A stretch of DNA of 40,322 nt. Origin: Comamonadaceae bacterium. Its GTDB lineage: Bacteria; Pseudomonadota; Gammaproteobacteria; Burkholderiales; Burkholderiaceae_C. Below are positions 16,198 to 25,440 of the stretch, piece by piece. The position numbers and the translations under genes were made by a program. The DNA lies in contig CANFWV010000029.1 in NCBI GenBank assembly GCA_947450695.1, forward strand, positions 1-40,322, given 5' to 3'. How positions within the stretch are numbered: the stretch's first letter is position 1; every line of letters starts with the position of its first letter. The notes beneath the pieces are model-generated. The model did not search any database. It was not told the DNA's origin and saw nothing but the letters and a program-made list of their open reading frames with translations.

Positions 16198-16425
16198 ATG
16201 AACATTGACAAAGAACTCGACACCCGTGGACTGAATTGCCCGCTGCCTATCTTGAAGGCCAAGAAGGCGCTGGCCGACATGACCAGCGGGCAGCTCCTGA
16301 AAGTGGTGTCAACCGACGCGGGTTCGACCCGTGATTTTCAAGCCTTTGCCAAGCAAACCGGCAATGATTTGGTGGAGCAGCAGACCGTCGGCACGGATTT
16401 TATTCACGTGCTCAAACGGCGCTGA
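16198..16425 (+). CDS. tusA: TusA/SirA-family sulfur carrier protein
   Basis: 75-residue protein with the family's core LDTRGLNCPLPILKAKKAL; Cys14 in the CPxP motif carries the persulfide. TusA proteins pass sulfur to tRNA thiolation (mnm5s2U34), molybdenum cofactor and related routes. It follows a 116-base gap after the Nudix gene, so it may have its own promoter, and sits downstream of cysM, which supplies cysteine, the original sulfur donor. Eight bases separate its stop from the convergent galU stop. Several TusA paralogs usually exist, so the exact role is not certain. Confidence 0.88.
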   Translation: MNIDKELDTRGLNCPLPILKAKKALADMTSGQLLKVVSTDAGSTRDFQAFAKQTGNDLVEQQTVGTDFIHVLKRR

Positions 16426-16432
16426 TTCACAT

Positions 16433-17350
16433 TCAGGCGATAGCTCGCAGTGGTGCCCCGTTCAAATTTTCGGCGAGCTGCAGCTGACTCAAATAGGCCC
16501 TGAAATGCGCACCCACTTCTGGGTGTTGCAAGGCCAATTCAACGGTGGCTTCTAGAAAACCTTCTTTGCTTCCGCAGTCGTAGCGTTTGCCTTGGTATTG
16601 GAAGGCGTACACGCTCTCATGCTTCATCAGGCCGGCAATACCGTCTGTGAGCTGAATCTCCCCGCCGACGCCACCGGCTTGCTGGCGAATCTGGTCAAAC
16701 ACACCGGGCGTGAGGATGTAGCGGCCCGCGACGCCCATGCGTGACGGTGCCACTTCCGGCGCAGGCTTTTCAACCATGCGAGAAATCTTGATGAGCCCTG
16801 GTCTGACTTCATCGCCAGCCACAATGCCGTAGCGTCGCGTGTGCGCATCGGGCACTTCTTGCACGGCGATGATGGATTGCTGCAATTCCTTGAACTGCGT
16901 CACCATTTGCGACAGCACGGGTGGCGCTCCGACCATCAAGTCATCGGCCAGCACCACGGCAAACGGTTCGTTGCCGACCAAGTGCTCTGCGCACAGCACG
17001 GCGTGGCCTAGGCCTAGCGAGCGCGGCTGACGCACATACGAGCAAAAAATGTCGTCAGGTACGACGGAGTGAAGCAGTGTCAATAGCTTGTCTTTGTGCG
17101 CGGCTTCGAGTTCGCTTTCGAGCTCATAAGCGGTGTCGAAATGGTCTTCAATGGCGCGCTTGTTTCGGCCAGTCACAAAGATCATGTGGCGAATACCGGC
17201 TGCGTAGGCTTCTTCGACGGCATACTGAATCAGCGGCTTGTCGACGATGGGCAGCATCTCTTTGGGCTGGGCTTTGGTCGCGGGCAAAAATCGGGTGCCG
17301 AGGCCTGCGACGGGGAAAACGGCTTTTCGGACGGTGGTGCGTTGGGTCAT
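16433..17350 (-). CDS. galU: UTP-glucose-1-phosphate uridylyltransferase (GalU)
   Basis: Makes UDP-glucose from UTP and glucose 1-phosphate for exopolysaccharide, lipopolysaccharide and trehalose or galactose metabolism. The nucleotidyltransferase signature is KAVFPVAGLGTRFLPATKAQPKEMLPI, with further GalU motifs in FVTGRNKRAIEDHFD, VRQPRSLGLGHAV and AVVLADDLM, and EIQLTDGIAGL near the end. 305 residues is typical. Convergent with tusA; valS lies upstream on the same strand. Confidence 0.95.
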   Translation of the reverse strand: MTQRTTVRKAVFPVAGLGTRFLPATKAQPKEMLPIVDKPLIQYAVEEAYAAGIRHMIFVTGRNKRAIEDHFDTAYELESELEAAHKDKLLTLLHSVVPDDIFCSYVRQPRSLGLGHAVLCAEHLVGNEPFAVVLADDLMVGAPPVLSQMVTQFKELQQSIIAVQEVPDAHTRRYGIVAGDEVRPGLIKISRMVEKPAPEVAPSRMGVAGRYILTPGVFDQIRQQAGGVGGEIQLTDGIAGLMKHESVYAFQYQGKRYDCGSKEGFLEATVELALQHPEVGAHFRAYLSQLQLAENLNGAPLRAIA

Positions 17351-17475
17351 GTGCTTCCTGTAAATGGGTATCGGGTTAAGTCCAAAGTAACACAGGCTGC
17401 GCTGTTTGCAAGCTCAAAAGCGACACTCACGAACCAAAAAGATCTGGTCTGACATGAATGCACGCTGTTGTCCGA

Positions 17476-17497
17476 CGCCCTTCGTGCCGCGAGGGCG
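17476..17497. terminator. Short GC-rich hairpin after valS
   Basis: CGCCCT-T-CG and CGAGGGCG form an eight-pair stem with one bulge and a five-base loop, just past the valS stop on the minus strand. There is no T-run, so its role as terminator is doubtful. Confidence 0.3.
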
Positions 17498-17503
17498 CGA
17501 TCG

Positions 17504-20374
17504 TCAGTTCAAACGGGCCAATTGGCCCCGGAGTTTTTCAAGCGTGGCGGTGTAGTCGGTCAGCCGCTTTTTCTCTTGTTCCAGCACGGCTGGCGGCACC
17601 TTGTTGACGAAAGCTTCGTTCGCCAGTTTGGCGTTGACCTTGATCAGCTCGCCTTCAAGCCGGGTGGCTTCTTTCCCAAGACGGGCTTTTTCTGCTGCCA
17701 CATCGACCTCGACAAACAGGCAGATGCGTGCTTCGCCGACCACGGCGACTGGAGCGCCTTGCGCGGCCGTCGCCCAAGTGGCTTCGTCTTCAAACACCTG
17801 CACGTCGTTGAGCTTGGCTAGCGCCTTGATGACTGGCGCGGCTGCGCGCATGAAGTCGGCGTCGCCGAGCACCAGCAGGGGCATGCGCAGGGCGGGCGAC
17901 ACATTCATTTCACCCCGCAGATTGCGGCAGGCGTCGACCAGCGTCTTCAGCTTGGCGACGTGAGCCTCCGCTTGCGCATCAATTTTCTGTGGCTGGCTGG
18001 TCGGGTAATGTGCTTCACTGATGAAACGGCCCGGCAAGCCGGCAACCGGCGCGACTTTTTGCCAGAGCTCTTCAGTGATGAATGGAATCACAGGATGCGC
18101 CAAACGCAAAATAGCTTCCAGCGTGCGGATCAAGGTGCGGCGCGTGGCGCGTTGCTCGGTCTCGGTGCCAGTTTGAATTTGCACCTTGGCGATTTCTAGA
18201 TACCAGTCGCAAAACTCATCCCAGACAAACTGGTAAAGGCTGCCAGCGACGTTGTCGAGCCGGTAGTCCGCAAAGCCTTTGGCCACGTCAGCTTCAACGC
18301 GTTGCAGCGTCGAAGCAATCCAGCGGTCGGCTTGCGAGAAGCTCATGTAGTTGTGAAATTCACCACCGGGTTGGCATTGCTCTTTGGTGTGTTTTTCGAG
18401 CCCGCAGTCTTGGCCTTCGCAGTTCATCAGCGTGAAGCGGGTGGCGTTCCACAGCTTGTTACAGAAATTGCGGTAGCCTTCGCAGCGCTTGCTGTCGAAG
18501 TTGATGCTGCGGCCTAAGCTGGCCAGCGAGGCAAAAGTGAAGCGCAGCGCATCAGCGCCGTAACCAGGAATACCTGCCGGAAATTCTTTCTCGGTATTCT
18601 TGCGCACTTGCGGCGCGGTCTCGGGTTTGCGCAAGCCTTGTGAGCGCTTGTCGAGCAGCGGCGCTAACTCAATGCCGTCAATCAGATCAACCGGGTCCAG
18701 CACATTGCCCTCGGATTTGCTCATTTTTTTGCCCTGTGCGTCTTTCACCAAGCCGTGGATGTACACGTGGTGAAAAGGCACTTGGCCAGTGAAGTGCGTC
18801 GTCATCATGATCATCCGGGCGACCCAGAAAAAGATGATGTCGTAGCCGGTGACCAGCACGCTGGACGGCAAGAAAAGATCCAGCTCTTTGGTTTTTTCTG
18901 GCCAGCCTAATGATGAGAAAGGCACCAACGCAGATGAATACCACGTGTCGAGCACGTCTTCATCACGGCGCAGCGTCTTGCTGGGGGCTTGAGCTTGGGC
19001 CGCAGCTTCGTTTTCAGCGACATAGACTTTGCCGTCTTCGTCGTACCAGGCCGGGATTTGATGACCCCACCAGAGCTGGCGCGAAATACACCAGTCTTGA
19101 ATATTGCTCATCCACTGGTTGTAGGTGTTGACCCATTGCTCGGGCACGAACTTAACCGCACCGCTGTCGACCGCATCAATGGCTTTTTGTGCGATCGATT
19201 TACCGGTGGGATCTTGAGGGCTGACCTTGTTCATGGCGACAAACCATTGGTCGGTCAGCATCGGCTCTATCACTTGGCCGGTGCGAGCGCAACGCGGCAC
19301 CATCAGCTTGTGCTTCTTTACTTCAACCAAAAAGCCCTGCGCTTCCAAGTCAGTAACGACGGCCTTGCGCGCTACAAAGCGGTCTAGGCCGCGGTACTTT
19401 TCAGGCGCGTTGTCATTGATGGTGGCATCCAGCGTTAGTACGCCGATGATCGGCAGCTTGTGGCGCTGGCCGACGGCATAGTCGTTGGTGTCATGTGCGG
19501 GCGTGACCTTGACCACGCCCGTGCCAAAAGCGATGTCGACGTAGTCGTCGGCAATCACCGGAATCTCGCGGTCGCACAGCGGCAGTTTGACGGCTTGCCC
19601 AATCAAATGTTGGTAGCGTTCGTCTTCCGGATGGACCATCACCGCGACGTCGCCGAGCATGGTTTCAGGGCGGGTGGTGGCGACGGTCAAGGAGCCCGAG
19701 CCGTCCGCTAACGGGTAGCGGATGTGCCACATGAAGCCGTCTTCTTCTTCACTCTCAACTTCCAAGTCGCTCACCGCTGACTTCAAAATCGGGTCCCAGT
19801 TGACGAGACGCTTGCCGCGGTAAATCAGGCCTTGCTCGTAAAGCCGCACAAAGGTCGACGTGACGACCTTGGACATTTTCGGGTCCATGGTGAAATACTC
19901 GTGCTTCCAGGAGACTGAGTCGCCCATGCGCCGCATTTGCCGCGTGATGGTCGAGCCAGATTCCTCTTTCCACTCCCAGACTTTGGCGACAAAGTTTTTG
20001 CGGCCCAGGTCGTGGCGTGTCTTGCCTTCGCCCGCCAGTTTGCGTTCCACCACGATCTGCGTCGCAATGCCCGCGTGATCGGTGCCTGGCACCCACAGTG
20101 TGTTCTCGCCCGACATCCGGTGATAGCGCGTCAGCGAGTCCATGATGGTCTGATTGAACGCATGACCCATGTGCAGCGTGCCAGTCACGTTGGGCGGTGG
20201 CAGCTGAACCGCAAACGACGGCTTGGCCGCGTCCAGCGTCGGCTCGTACATGCCGCTTTGCTCCCAAGCCGTGCCCCAATGCGCTTCTAGTGCGGCAGGC
20301 TCAAATGATTTGGACAGAGATTCCAGGCCGGGTTGATCGACAGGCTGGACCGGTTGGGTGGGGGCGTTGCTCAT
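17504..20374 (-). CDS. valS: Valyl-tRNA synthetase
   Basis: Class I aminoacyl-tRNA synthetase, 956 residues, the normal size. HIGH-type motif [17 protein letters not shown] is near residues 60-76, the KMSKS motif [13 protein letters not shown] near residue 550. The CP1 editing domain is present ([13 protein letters not shown], and [19 protein letters not shown]). The anticodon-binding domain and a C-terminal coiled-coil arm ([41 protein letters not shown]) complete it. A 176-base gap separates it from the divergent Bug receptor at 20551. Confidence 0.98.
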   Translation of the reverse strand: MSNAPTQPVQPVDQPGLESLSKSFEPAALEAHWGTAWEQSGMYEPTLDAAKPSFAVQLPPPNVTGTLHMGHAFNQTIMDSLTRYHRMSGENTLWVPGTDHAGIATQIVVERKLAGEGKTRHDLGRKNFVAKVWEWKEESGSTITRQMRRMGDSVSWKHEYFTMDPKMSKVVTSTFVRLYEQGLIYRGKRLVNWDPILKSAVSDLEVESEEEDGFMWHIRYPLADGSGSLTVATTRPETMLGDVAVMVHPEDERYQHLIGQAVKLPLCDREIPVIADDYVDIAFGTGVVKVTPAHDTNDYAVGQRHKLPIIGVLTLDATINDNAPEKYRGLDRFVARKAVVTDLEAQGFLVEVKKHKLMVPRCARTGQVIEPMLTDQWFVAMNKVSPQDPTGKSIAQKAIDAVDSGAVKFVPEQWVNTYNQWMSNIQDWCISRQLWWGHQIPAWYDEDGKVYVAENEAAAQAQAPSKTLRRDEDVLDTWYSSALVPFSSLGWPEKTKELDLFLPSSVLVTGYDIIFFWVARMIMMTTHFTGQVPFHHVYIHGLVKDAQGKKMSKSEGNVLDPVDLIDGIELAPLLDKRSQGLRKPETAPQVRKNTEKEFPAGIPGYGADALRFTFASLASLGRSINFDSKRCEGYRNFCNKLWNATRFTLMNCEGQDCGLEKHTKEQCQPGGEFHNYMSFSQADRWIASTLQRVEADVAKGFADYRLDNVAGSLYQFVWDEFCDWYLEIAKVQIQTGTETEQRATRRTLIRTLEAILRLAHPVIPFITEELWQKVAPVAGLPGRFISEAHYPTSQPQKIDAQAEAHVAKLKTLVDACRNLRGEMNVSPALRMPLLVLGDADFMRAAAPVIKALAKLNDVQVFEDEATWATAAQGAPVAVVGEARICLFVEVDVAAEKARLGKEATRLEGELIKVNAKLANEAFVNKVPPAVLEQEKKRLTDYTATLEKLRGQLARLN

Positions 20375-20550
20375 GGGAACTTTATGAAGTGAAAACGTCC
20401 CGCTGCGAAAGCGCTCTCAAGGCGAGGACGAAAGCGAAGATTTTAACTAGCTGGCGGAGCTGGTCGGGCAGCGGCCGATTCACCCAAATCAGTAGCAAAA
20501 TTGCGCGTCCTCTTAAAAATACGTAAATTTTCAAACGCTGGAGCTTTCCC

Positions 20551-21546
20551 ATGATTTTTTCTCGACGCCTCAGCTTGGCTTCGCTCGCTCGTCATGTCAC
20601 CGTATTAGCGGGCTTGGCCGTTTGTTGCAGCTTCGGCGTGGCCACGGCACAGCCTCTCAAACCCATCAAAATCTTGGTGGGTTTTCCCCCGGGCGGTGGT
20701 ACAGACGCAGCGGCGCGCATCTTGGCTGAAAAGCTCAAAGACGAGTTGGGCGTGGCGGTGATCGTTGAGAATAAACCGGGTGCTGGTGGGCAGATTGCGG
20801 CACAAGCGCTGAAAGCCGCCCCGGCTGATGGCAGTACGCTGTTTTTGTCGCATGACCACACCATCACCATTTTGCCGATGGTGACAAAAAATCCAGGCTT
20901 TAACCCCGCACAAGACTTTGCACCCGTGGCGGGATTCGCTACGTTTGTGAATGCCTTTGCGGTGTCTGGTGGTACACCGGCCAAGAGCTTTGCTGAGTAT
21001 CTGACGTGGACCAAAACGCAGGGTGGCAAGGGCGCGGTCGGTATTCCGGCACCAGCGTCAACGCCTGAATTTCTGGTCAAGGTCATCGCTGACAAATTCA
21101 AGCTCGACTTGGTGTCAGCGCCATACCGAGGCAGCGCGCCCATGATGGCCGATATGTTGGGAAATCAGATCGGTGCGGGTGTGGCGTCGGTGCCTGACTT
21201 CATTGAAAACCACAAGGCGGGCAAAGTCCGCATCGTGGCGGTGCTGGGTGCGAAAAGGCAGGCTGCTTTGCCTGACGTGCCGACGTTTTCAGAGCTCGGC
21301 ATGGGCGGCTTGGAAGACCTGCCTTATTACGGCATCTTTGCGCCAGCGGGCACGCCTAAAGCATTCATCGAGACGTTCTCTACCGCCTTGGCCAAAGTTC
21401 TCACGCAGCCCGAAGTGCGCAATCATTTGAGCCAGATGGGTCTGACGGTTGGCTACATGACCTCCAGCCAACTGGCTCAGCGTGAAAAATCTTATGCACA
21501 AGCGTGGGCTCAGATCATCAAAAGCAGTGGGTTCCAGGCTCAATAA
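20551..21546 (+). CDS. Bug/TctC-family periplasmic receptor (4 of 4)
   Basis: 331 residues with a signal peptide (HVTVLAGLAVCCSFGVATAQ). Mature protein starts LKPIKILVGFPPGGGTDAAARILAEKL; VIVENKPGAGGQIAAQALK and YGIFAPAGTPKAFIETF are family hallmarks. GGAG lies seven bases before the ATG. It stands alone: divergent from valS and followed by rubrerythrin after 190 bases. No TctAB is present in the window, so the transport partner, if any, is encoded elsewhere or the receptor serves sensing. Confidence 0.9.
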   Translation: MIFSRRLSLASLARHVTVLAGLAVCCSFGVATAQPLKPIKILVGFPPGGGTDAAARILAEKLKDELGVAVIVENKPGAGGQIAAQALKAAPADGSTLFLSHDHTITILPMVTKNPGFNPAQDFAPVAGFATFVNAFAVSGGTPAKSFAEYLTWTKTQGGKGAVGIPAPASTPEFLVKVIADKFKLDLVSAPYRGSAPMMADMLGNQIGAGVASVPDFIENHKAGKVRIVAVLGAKRQAALPDVPTFSELGMGGLEDLPYYGIFAPAGTPKAFIETFSTALAKVLTQPEVRNHLSQMGLTVGYMTSSQLAQREKSYAQAWAQIIKSSGFQAQ

Positions 21547-21736
21547 TTCTGATTGACTGGCACTTTTGGGTTGTTGAGAATCGTTGTCAGTACTCTTGTG
21601 GTGATAGCTTTTTTCATCAACATCTATTGAGTTCTCCAATTTGACGCGATGCGTTGATGCCATTAAGGTGGCTCGGTCTTTGGATTTATTCCAAGGTCAT
21701 CAAGCGACCTTTTCATCAACACTCAAGGAGATTTCC

Positions 21737-22159
21737 ATGGCTGCTCTCAAAGGCTCCAAAACGGAAGAAAACCTGAAAGCCGCATTTGCCGGTGAATCAC
21801 AGGCCAACCGTCGTTATCTGTATTTCGCAAACAAAGCTGACGTTGAAGGCCAGCCAGACGTGGCAGCGTTGTTTCGCTCTACCGCCGAAGGTGAAACCGG
21901 TCACGCGCACGGTCATCTCGAGTGGCTTGAGCAGTGCGGCGACCCAGCCACCGGCATGCCTTTCGGCGCGACCCGTGACAACCTCGCATCGGCCGTTGCA
22001 GGCGAGACGCACGAGTACACCGACATGTACCCCGGCATGGCTAAAACTGCGCGTGACGAAGGCCATGACGAAGTGGCCGACTGGTTTGAAACCCTGGCCA
22101 AGGCTGAGCGTTCACACGCCAATCGTTACGCCAAGGCGCTGACTGAACTGGTGGATTAA
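21737..22159 (+). CDS. Rubrerythrin-type diiron protein without rubredoxin domain
   Basis: 140-residue four-helix ferritin-like protein. Metal ligand candidates are Glu20 ([11 protein letters not shown]), Glu53/His56 ([10 protein letters not shown]), Glu90/Glu93 ([13 protein letters not shown]) and Glu124/His127 ([10 protein letters not shown]). The C-terminal rubredoxin domain of classical rubrerythrins is absent; the protein ends in TELVD. Such proteins are peroxide reductases or oxidative-stress proteins. AAGGAG ends six bases before the chosen ATG, which settles the start. A strong terminator follows, then an Fe-S oxidoreductase and a DUF3501 gene, an association I recognise from other proteobacteria. 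Confidence 0.92.
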   Translation: MAALKGSKTEENLKAAFAGESQANRRYLYFANKADVEGQPDVAALFRSTAEGETGHAHGHLEWLEQCGDPATGMPFGATRDNLASAVAGETHEYTDMYPGMAKTARDEGHDEVADWFETLAKAERSHANRYAKALTELVD

Positions 22160-22171
22160 TTTTTGGACTCA

Positions 22172-22198
22172 CGGCTGTTGCTCAAAAGGCAACAGCCG
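22172..22198 (+). terminator. Intrinsic terminator or attenuator after rubrerythrin
   Basis: A 10-bp perfect stem CGGCTGTTGC / GCAACAGCCG with a seven-base loop, followed by CTTTCTT. It lies 12 bases after the rubrerythrin stop and before the Fe-S protein gene, so it could end the transcript or reduce read-through into the two downstream genes. Confidence 0.7.
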
Positions 22199-22247
22199 CT
22201 TTCTTATGCCTTCGCATGAGGGCACAAACTACACCCGAGGCAAGATC

Positions 22248-23597
22248 ATGGCCACTGAAGGCAACCTGCAAGCCCCAACGCGTCACGCTATCGACTGGCA
22301 AAACCCGGACTACTACAACGAAGAGGCGACCGTCCATGAGATGGAGCGCATTTTTGACATCTGTCATGGTTGCCGACGTTGCGTCAGCTTGTGCGGGTCT
22401 TTCCCGACCCTGTTTGATCTGATCGACGAAAGCAAGACGGGTGAAGTCGACGGCGTCGATAAAAAAGACTACATGAAAGTGGTCGACCAGTGCTATATGT
22501 GCGACCTCTGCTACCTCACCAAGTGCCCGTATGTGCCGCCGCACGAATTCAACCTCGACTTTCCGCACACCATGCTGCGTGCCAAGGCCATCAAGTTCAA
22601 AAAAGGCGAGGTCGGCGCAGCTGAAAAATTCCTGGCTTCGACCGACGTGCATGGCAAGTTCGCCGGCATTCCGATCGTCGTGCAAGCCGTCAACGCCATC
22701 AATAAAACCAAGCCGGCTCGCGCCTTGATGGAAAAAGTCTTGGGCGTCGACAAAGACGCTTGGCTGCCCGAGTTGGCTGCGCAAACCTTTCGTTCAGGTG
22801 CACCTGAGTCGCAACCGCACGCAGTCAAAGACGGCGTCAAAACGCCGGGCAAAGTTGTGGTTTATTCGACCTGCTACATCAATTACAACGAGCCTGGCAT
22901 TGGCCACGATTTGCTCAAGGTGTTGGACCACAACGAAGTGCCCTATGTGTTGGTCGACAAAGAGCAATGCTGCGGTATGCCGAAGCTAGAACTTGGCGAC
23001 TTGGAGTCGGTCAATAAAAGCAAGGAAGCCAATATTCCTGTGCTGGCGCGCTATGCCCGCGAGGGCTTCGCTATTTTGAGCGCGGTGCCCAGTTGCACCT
23101 TGATGTTCAAGCAAGAAATACCGTTGATGTACCCGGACGATTCAGAAGTACAGCTCGTCAAAGCGCATATGTGGGATCCGTTCGAATACCTCATGGCACG
23201 CAAACGTGATGGTCTTTTGAAGACCGAATTCACGCAGCCCTTGGGCAAGATCAGCTACCAGATCCCGTGTCACGGCCGCGTGCAAAACATCGGTAAAAAA
23301 ACAGAAGAAATGCTCAAGATGGTGCCAGGCACCAGCGTCCAAACGCACGAGCGCTGCTCCGGCCACGCAGGGACTTTTGGCGTGAAGGTGCCTTATCACC
23401 AGCAAGCCATGAAGATCGGTAAACCACTCTTTAAAGCCATGGCCAATCACAAAGACGGTGGCCTGCCGGATGTCATCAGCAGCGACTGCCCGCTGGGTGG
23501 CCACCATATTGCCCAAGGCTTCGACGTCAACCAGCTTGGCACACCGGCTCAAAAACATCCGCTGACGCTGATCCGTACCGCTTACGGCTTGAAGTGA
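22248..23597 (+). CDS. GlpC/HdrD-like Fe-S oxidoreductase
   Basis: 449 residues. Two 4Fe-4S ferredoxin motifs lie at the N-terminus: C39HGCRRCVSLC49 and C82YMCDLCYLTKC93. Two CCG-type domains follow: one with YSTCYIN and EQCCGMPKLELGD, the other with PCHGRVQ and ERCSGHAG, where the second Cys of the usual CCG is Ser. This is the heterodisulfide reductase subunit D / GlpC layout, used to pass electrons between membrane or flavin partners and small redox substrates. ATG 22248 is chosen because GAGG lies seven bases upstream; ATG 22206 lacks a site and sits in the terminator tail. Operon with DUF3501; partner and substrate unknown. Confidence 0.88.
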   Translation: MATEGNLQAPTRHAIDWQNPDYYNEEATVHEMERIFDICHGCRRCVSLCGSFPTLFDLIDESKTGEVDGVDKKDYMKVVDQCYMCDLCYLTKCPYVPPHEFNLDFPHTMLRAKAIKFKKGEVGAAEKFLASTDVHGKFAGIPIVVQAVNAINKTKPARALMEKVLGVDKDAWLPELAAQTFRSGAPESQPHAVKDGVKTPGKVVVYSTCYINYNEPGIGHDLLKVLDHNEVPYVLVDKEQCCGMPKLELGDLESVNKSKEANIPVLARYAREGFAILSAVPSCTLMFKQEIPLMYPDDSEVQLVKAHMWDPFEYLMARKRDGLLKTEFTQPLGKISYQIPCHGRVQNIGKKTEEMLKMVPGTSVQTHERCSGHAGTFGVKVPYHQQAMKIGKPLFKAMANHKDGGLPDVISSDCPLGGHHIAQGFDVNQLGTPAQKHPLTLIRTAYGLK

Positions 23598-23613
23598 CCC
23601 ATGCCAGAGATCC

Positions 23614-23618
23614 AAGGA
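23614..23618 (+). promoter_or_regulatory. Shine-Dalgarno sequence deciding the DUF3501 start
   Basis: AAGGA lies six bases before ATG 23625, whereas the earlier in-frame ATG at 23601 is only three bases from the previous stop codon and has no clear site. Confidence 0.6.
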
Positions 23619-23624
23619 AACACC

Positions 23625-24215
23625 ATGCAAGTCACCGGAAAAATCACACGCGATAGCCTCATGACATTGGAGGCCTACAGCAAATTTCGCAAGGAGCACA
23701 AGGCCGAGGTGATGGCGCATCGCCGACTCCGCAGTGTGCGTCTGGGCGAGCACATCAACCTGCAATTTGAAAGCGAAACCAGCATCCGCTATCAAATCCA
23801 GGAGATGCTGCGGATTGAAAAAATATTTGAAGAAGAAGGTATTGAGCAAGAGATTGATGCCTACGCCCCCTTGATGCCAGACGGTAGCAACTGGAAAGCC
23901 ACCATGCTCATCGAGTACCCCGATGTGAACGAGCGCAAGCGCGAGCTGGCCCGCTTGATCGGTGTTGAAGACCGCACCTTTGTGGAGGTTGAAGGCCATC
24001 CCCGCGTCTACGCGATTGCCGACGAAGACATGGACCGCGAGAACGACGAGAAAACTTCAGCCGTTCATTTCGTGCGCTTTGAACTCACGTCCGTCATGAG
24101 CGCGGCTGTCAAGGCCGGCGCCAGCGTCAAGGTTGGCTGCGACCACACCAACTACCCTGCACACACGACGGTGGCACCAGAGGCCTTGGCCTCACTGGTC
24201 AGCGATCTGCGTTAG
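23625..24215 (+). CDS. DUF3501 family protein
   Basis: 196-residue soluble protein, no signal peptide or membrane segment. It begins MQVTGKITRDSLMTLEAYSKFRKEHKAEVMAHRRLRSVRLGEHINLQFES, which I recognise as DUF3501. Conserved-looking elements are the basic start, IRYQIQEMLRIEKIFEEEGIEQEIDAYAPLMPDG, and the C-terminal VGCDHTNYP. It lies immediately after the Fe-S oxidoreductase (27 bases) and in the same unit; the family is known to occur beside rubrerythrin and GlpC-like genes, implying a shared redox or peroxide-defence job. Biochemical function is not known to me. Confidence 0.85.
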   Translation: MQVTGKITRDSLMTLEAYSKFRKEHKAEVMAHRRLRSVRLGEHINLQFESETSIRYQIQEMLRIEKIFEEEGIEQEIDAYAPLMPDGSNWKATMLIEYPDVNERKRELARLIGVEDRTFVEVEGHPRVYAIADEDMDRENDEKTSAVHFVRFELTSVMSAAVKAGASVKVGCDHTNYPAHTTVAPEALASLVSDLR

Positions 24216-24236
24216 TTCCGTGTAAGCGGGCGTTGT

Positions 24237-25391
24237 TCAGTACATGCCCGGCAAAACAATGTCTGTGGTCTCAGGCCGAACCCAGCGGGGTGATTCGCGG
24301 GAGGTGTCCATGCAGCCCCCTAGCGCGTAAACGCCTTTTGGGTCGCGCAAGCGAAACATATGCTGCGTGATGCTTTCAACCTCGTCAGGCTGAGCCATGG
24401 TTTGGTCGACCAACTGCTCAACCAGTTCCTCGTCCATGTGCCATTCTCCGTTGACATCTCGTGTGGTGCCGTTGCGCCATTGGTAAACGTCGACGCACTT
24501 GGAGGCGAGGGTGAAGGGTTTGTTGCGTTGCCAAAAATTAGAGAATTGGCCGCTGCCCAAGTAGAAAACCCAAGAACCTTCGAAGCCCGCGACGTCCGAC
24601 GACGCGTCATCAGGGTTGCGAAACCACACCCGGTCTCCAGGGATGTAATAACTGATCGGCAGGGGCGCGTCCATGCAACCTGTCTCTCGTAAAAACACTT
24701 CGTGAAAACGGCCTGACATGACCGCCCGTGTCTCCCATTGTTTTTGTAAATTGGCCAATAAAGCCGGGTTACTGATCTGGGCTTCTTGCGCAATTGCCAG
24801 CAGCAAGATGTACTCGGTCGCGCGGTAACACGAGAAGGCGTAAACCAAGCCGGTGGCCTCGGGCTGGGTGGCTTTGATGAGCGCCTCAATCAGCGATGAA
24901 CTGGGTAGCACGGTGAAGCCGGTTTCTTCTTGATAAGTCCAGCAGTCGCTCGGGCGTTCGGCTTCGCTGGTGTGAAAGCTCAGGGCTGTTTTTCGGGCTG
25001 CTTGCACAATGAACAGGCGCATCCGGACGGCGGAGATCAATTCATCTGCACTTGGGAAGACCCATGCGACAGGGCTGACTAGCATGGTGAGCCAAATTTC
25101 ACGCGCTAAATCATCGGTGACGGTGCGGCTTTGCAAATTCAGCCGTTCGCTCAGCTCAAAGGTGTTCAGCTCTGGCATCCAAGCGGTGATGCGCTCATTT
25201 TTCAAAACCCATTGCAGGTTTGTGGCGGCAGCCTTTCCGCTGGAACAAACTACATCTTGGGCCAAACCCAGATTTTGCAGCGCCGCCTGAACAGTTTTCT
25301 GTGCCGCTGCTGCATCGCGCTGATTCGCATTTTGAATCACGATGCCCTGACTGAGCTGGAGGGGCGCAATAGGCGGGGTAAAAGCGGTCAT
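24237..25391 (-). CDS. Bacterial transglutaminase (Tgl)-like protein in the cyanophycin gene cluster
   Basis: 384 residues, no signal peptide. I see resemblance to the Bacillus Tgl protein-glutamine gamma-glutamyltransferase (spore coat/GerQ cross-linking family): VYAFSCYRATEYILLLAIA around Cys188 resembles the Tgl active-site helix, and PGDRVWFRNPD (251-261) plus GFEGSWVFYLG (269-279) resemble its PGDxVYFxNP and WQGENxIYLG. The match is from memory, not a search. The Tgl Glu and His positions appear as Ser273 and a non-His residue, with Glu271 nearby, so chemistry may differ. N-terminal 150 residues are unrecognised. Last gene of a run cphA-cphA'-acyltransferase-this gene, 47 bases after the acyltransferase. 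A role cross-linking or anchoring the polymer is inference. Confidence 0.6.
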   Translation of the reverse strand: MTAFTPPIAPLQLSQGIVIQNANQRDAAAAQKTVQAALQNLGLAQDVVCSSGKAAATNLQWVLKNERITAWMPELNTFELSERLNLQSRTVTDDLAREIWLTMLVSPVAWVFPSADELISAVRMRLFIVQAARKTALSFHTSEAERPSDCWTYQEETGFTVLPSSSLIEALIKATQPEATGLVYAFSCYRATEYILLLAIAQEAQISNPALLANLQKQWETRAVMSGRFHEVFLRETGCMDAPLPISYYIPGDRVWFRNPDDASSDVAGFEGSWVFYLGSGQFSNFWQRNKPFTLASKCVDVYQWRNGTTRDVNGEWHMDEELVEQLVDQTMAQPDEVESITQHMFRLRDPKGVYALGGCMDTSRESPRWVRPETTDIVLPGMY

Positions 25392-25411
25392 GGTCCGTGA
25401 TGAAGCGAAAG

Positions 25412-25440
25412 AAAAAAATATTGACGCTGGTTATTTTTTT
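25412..25440. repeat. A/T-only inverted repeat between acyltransferase and Tgl-like gene
   Basis: AAAAAAATA (25412-25420) and TATTTTTTT (25432-25440) form a perfect 9-bp, all-A/T stem with an 11-base loop; its edge overlaps the acyltransferase stop codon. It might weakly attenuate the last gene of the run. No clear Shine-Dalgarno precedes that gene. Confidence 0.45.

Noticed and set aside
20375..20550. A valS leader regulatory RNA such as a T-box
   Set aside because: No specifier or T-box consensus is visible, and T-boxes are not expected in betaproteobacteria. Only a weak TAAAAT -10-like sequence was seen.
23142..23999. A 285-residue minus-strand frame over the Fe-S protein and DUF3501
   Set aside because: Antisense to two recognised genes and spanning their junction; composition is that of a shadow frame.
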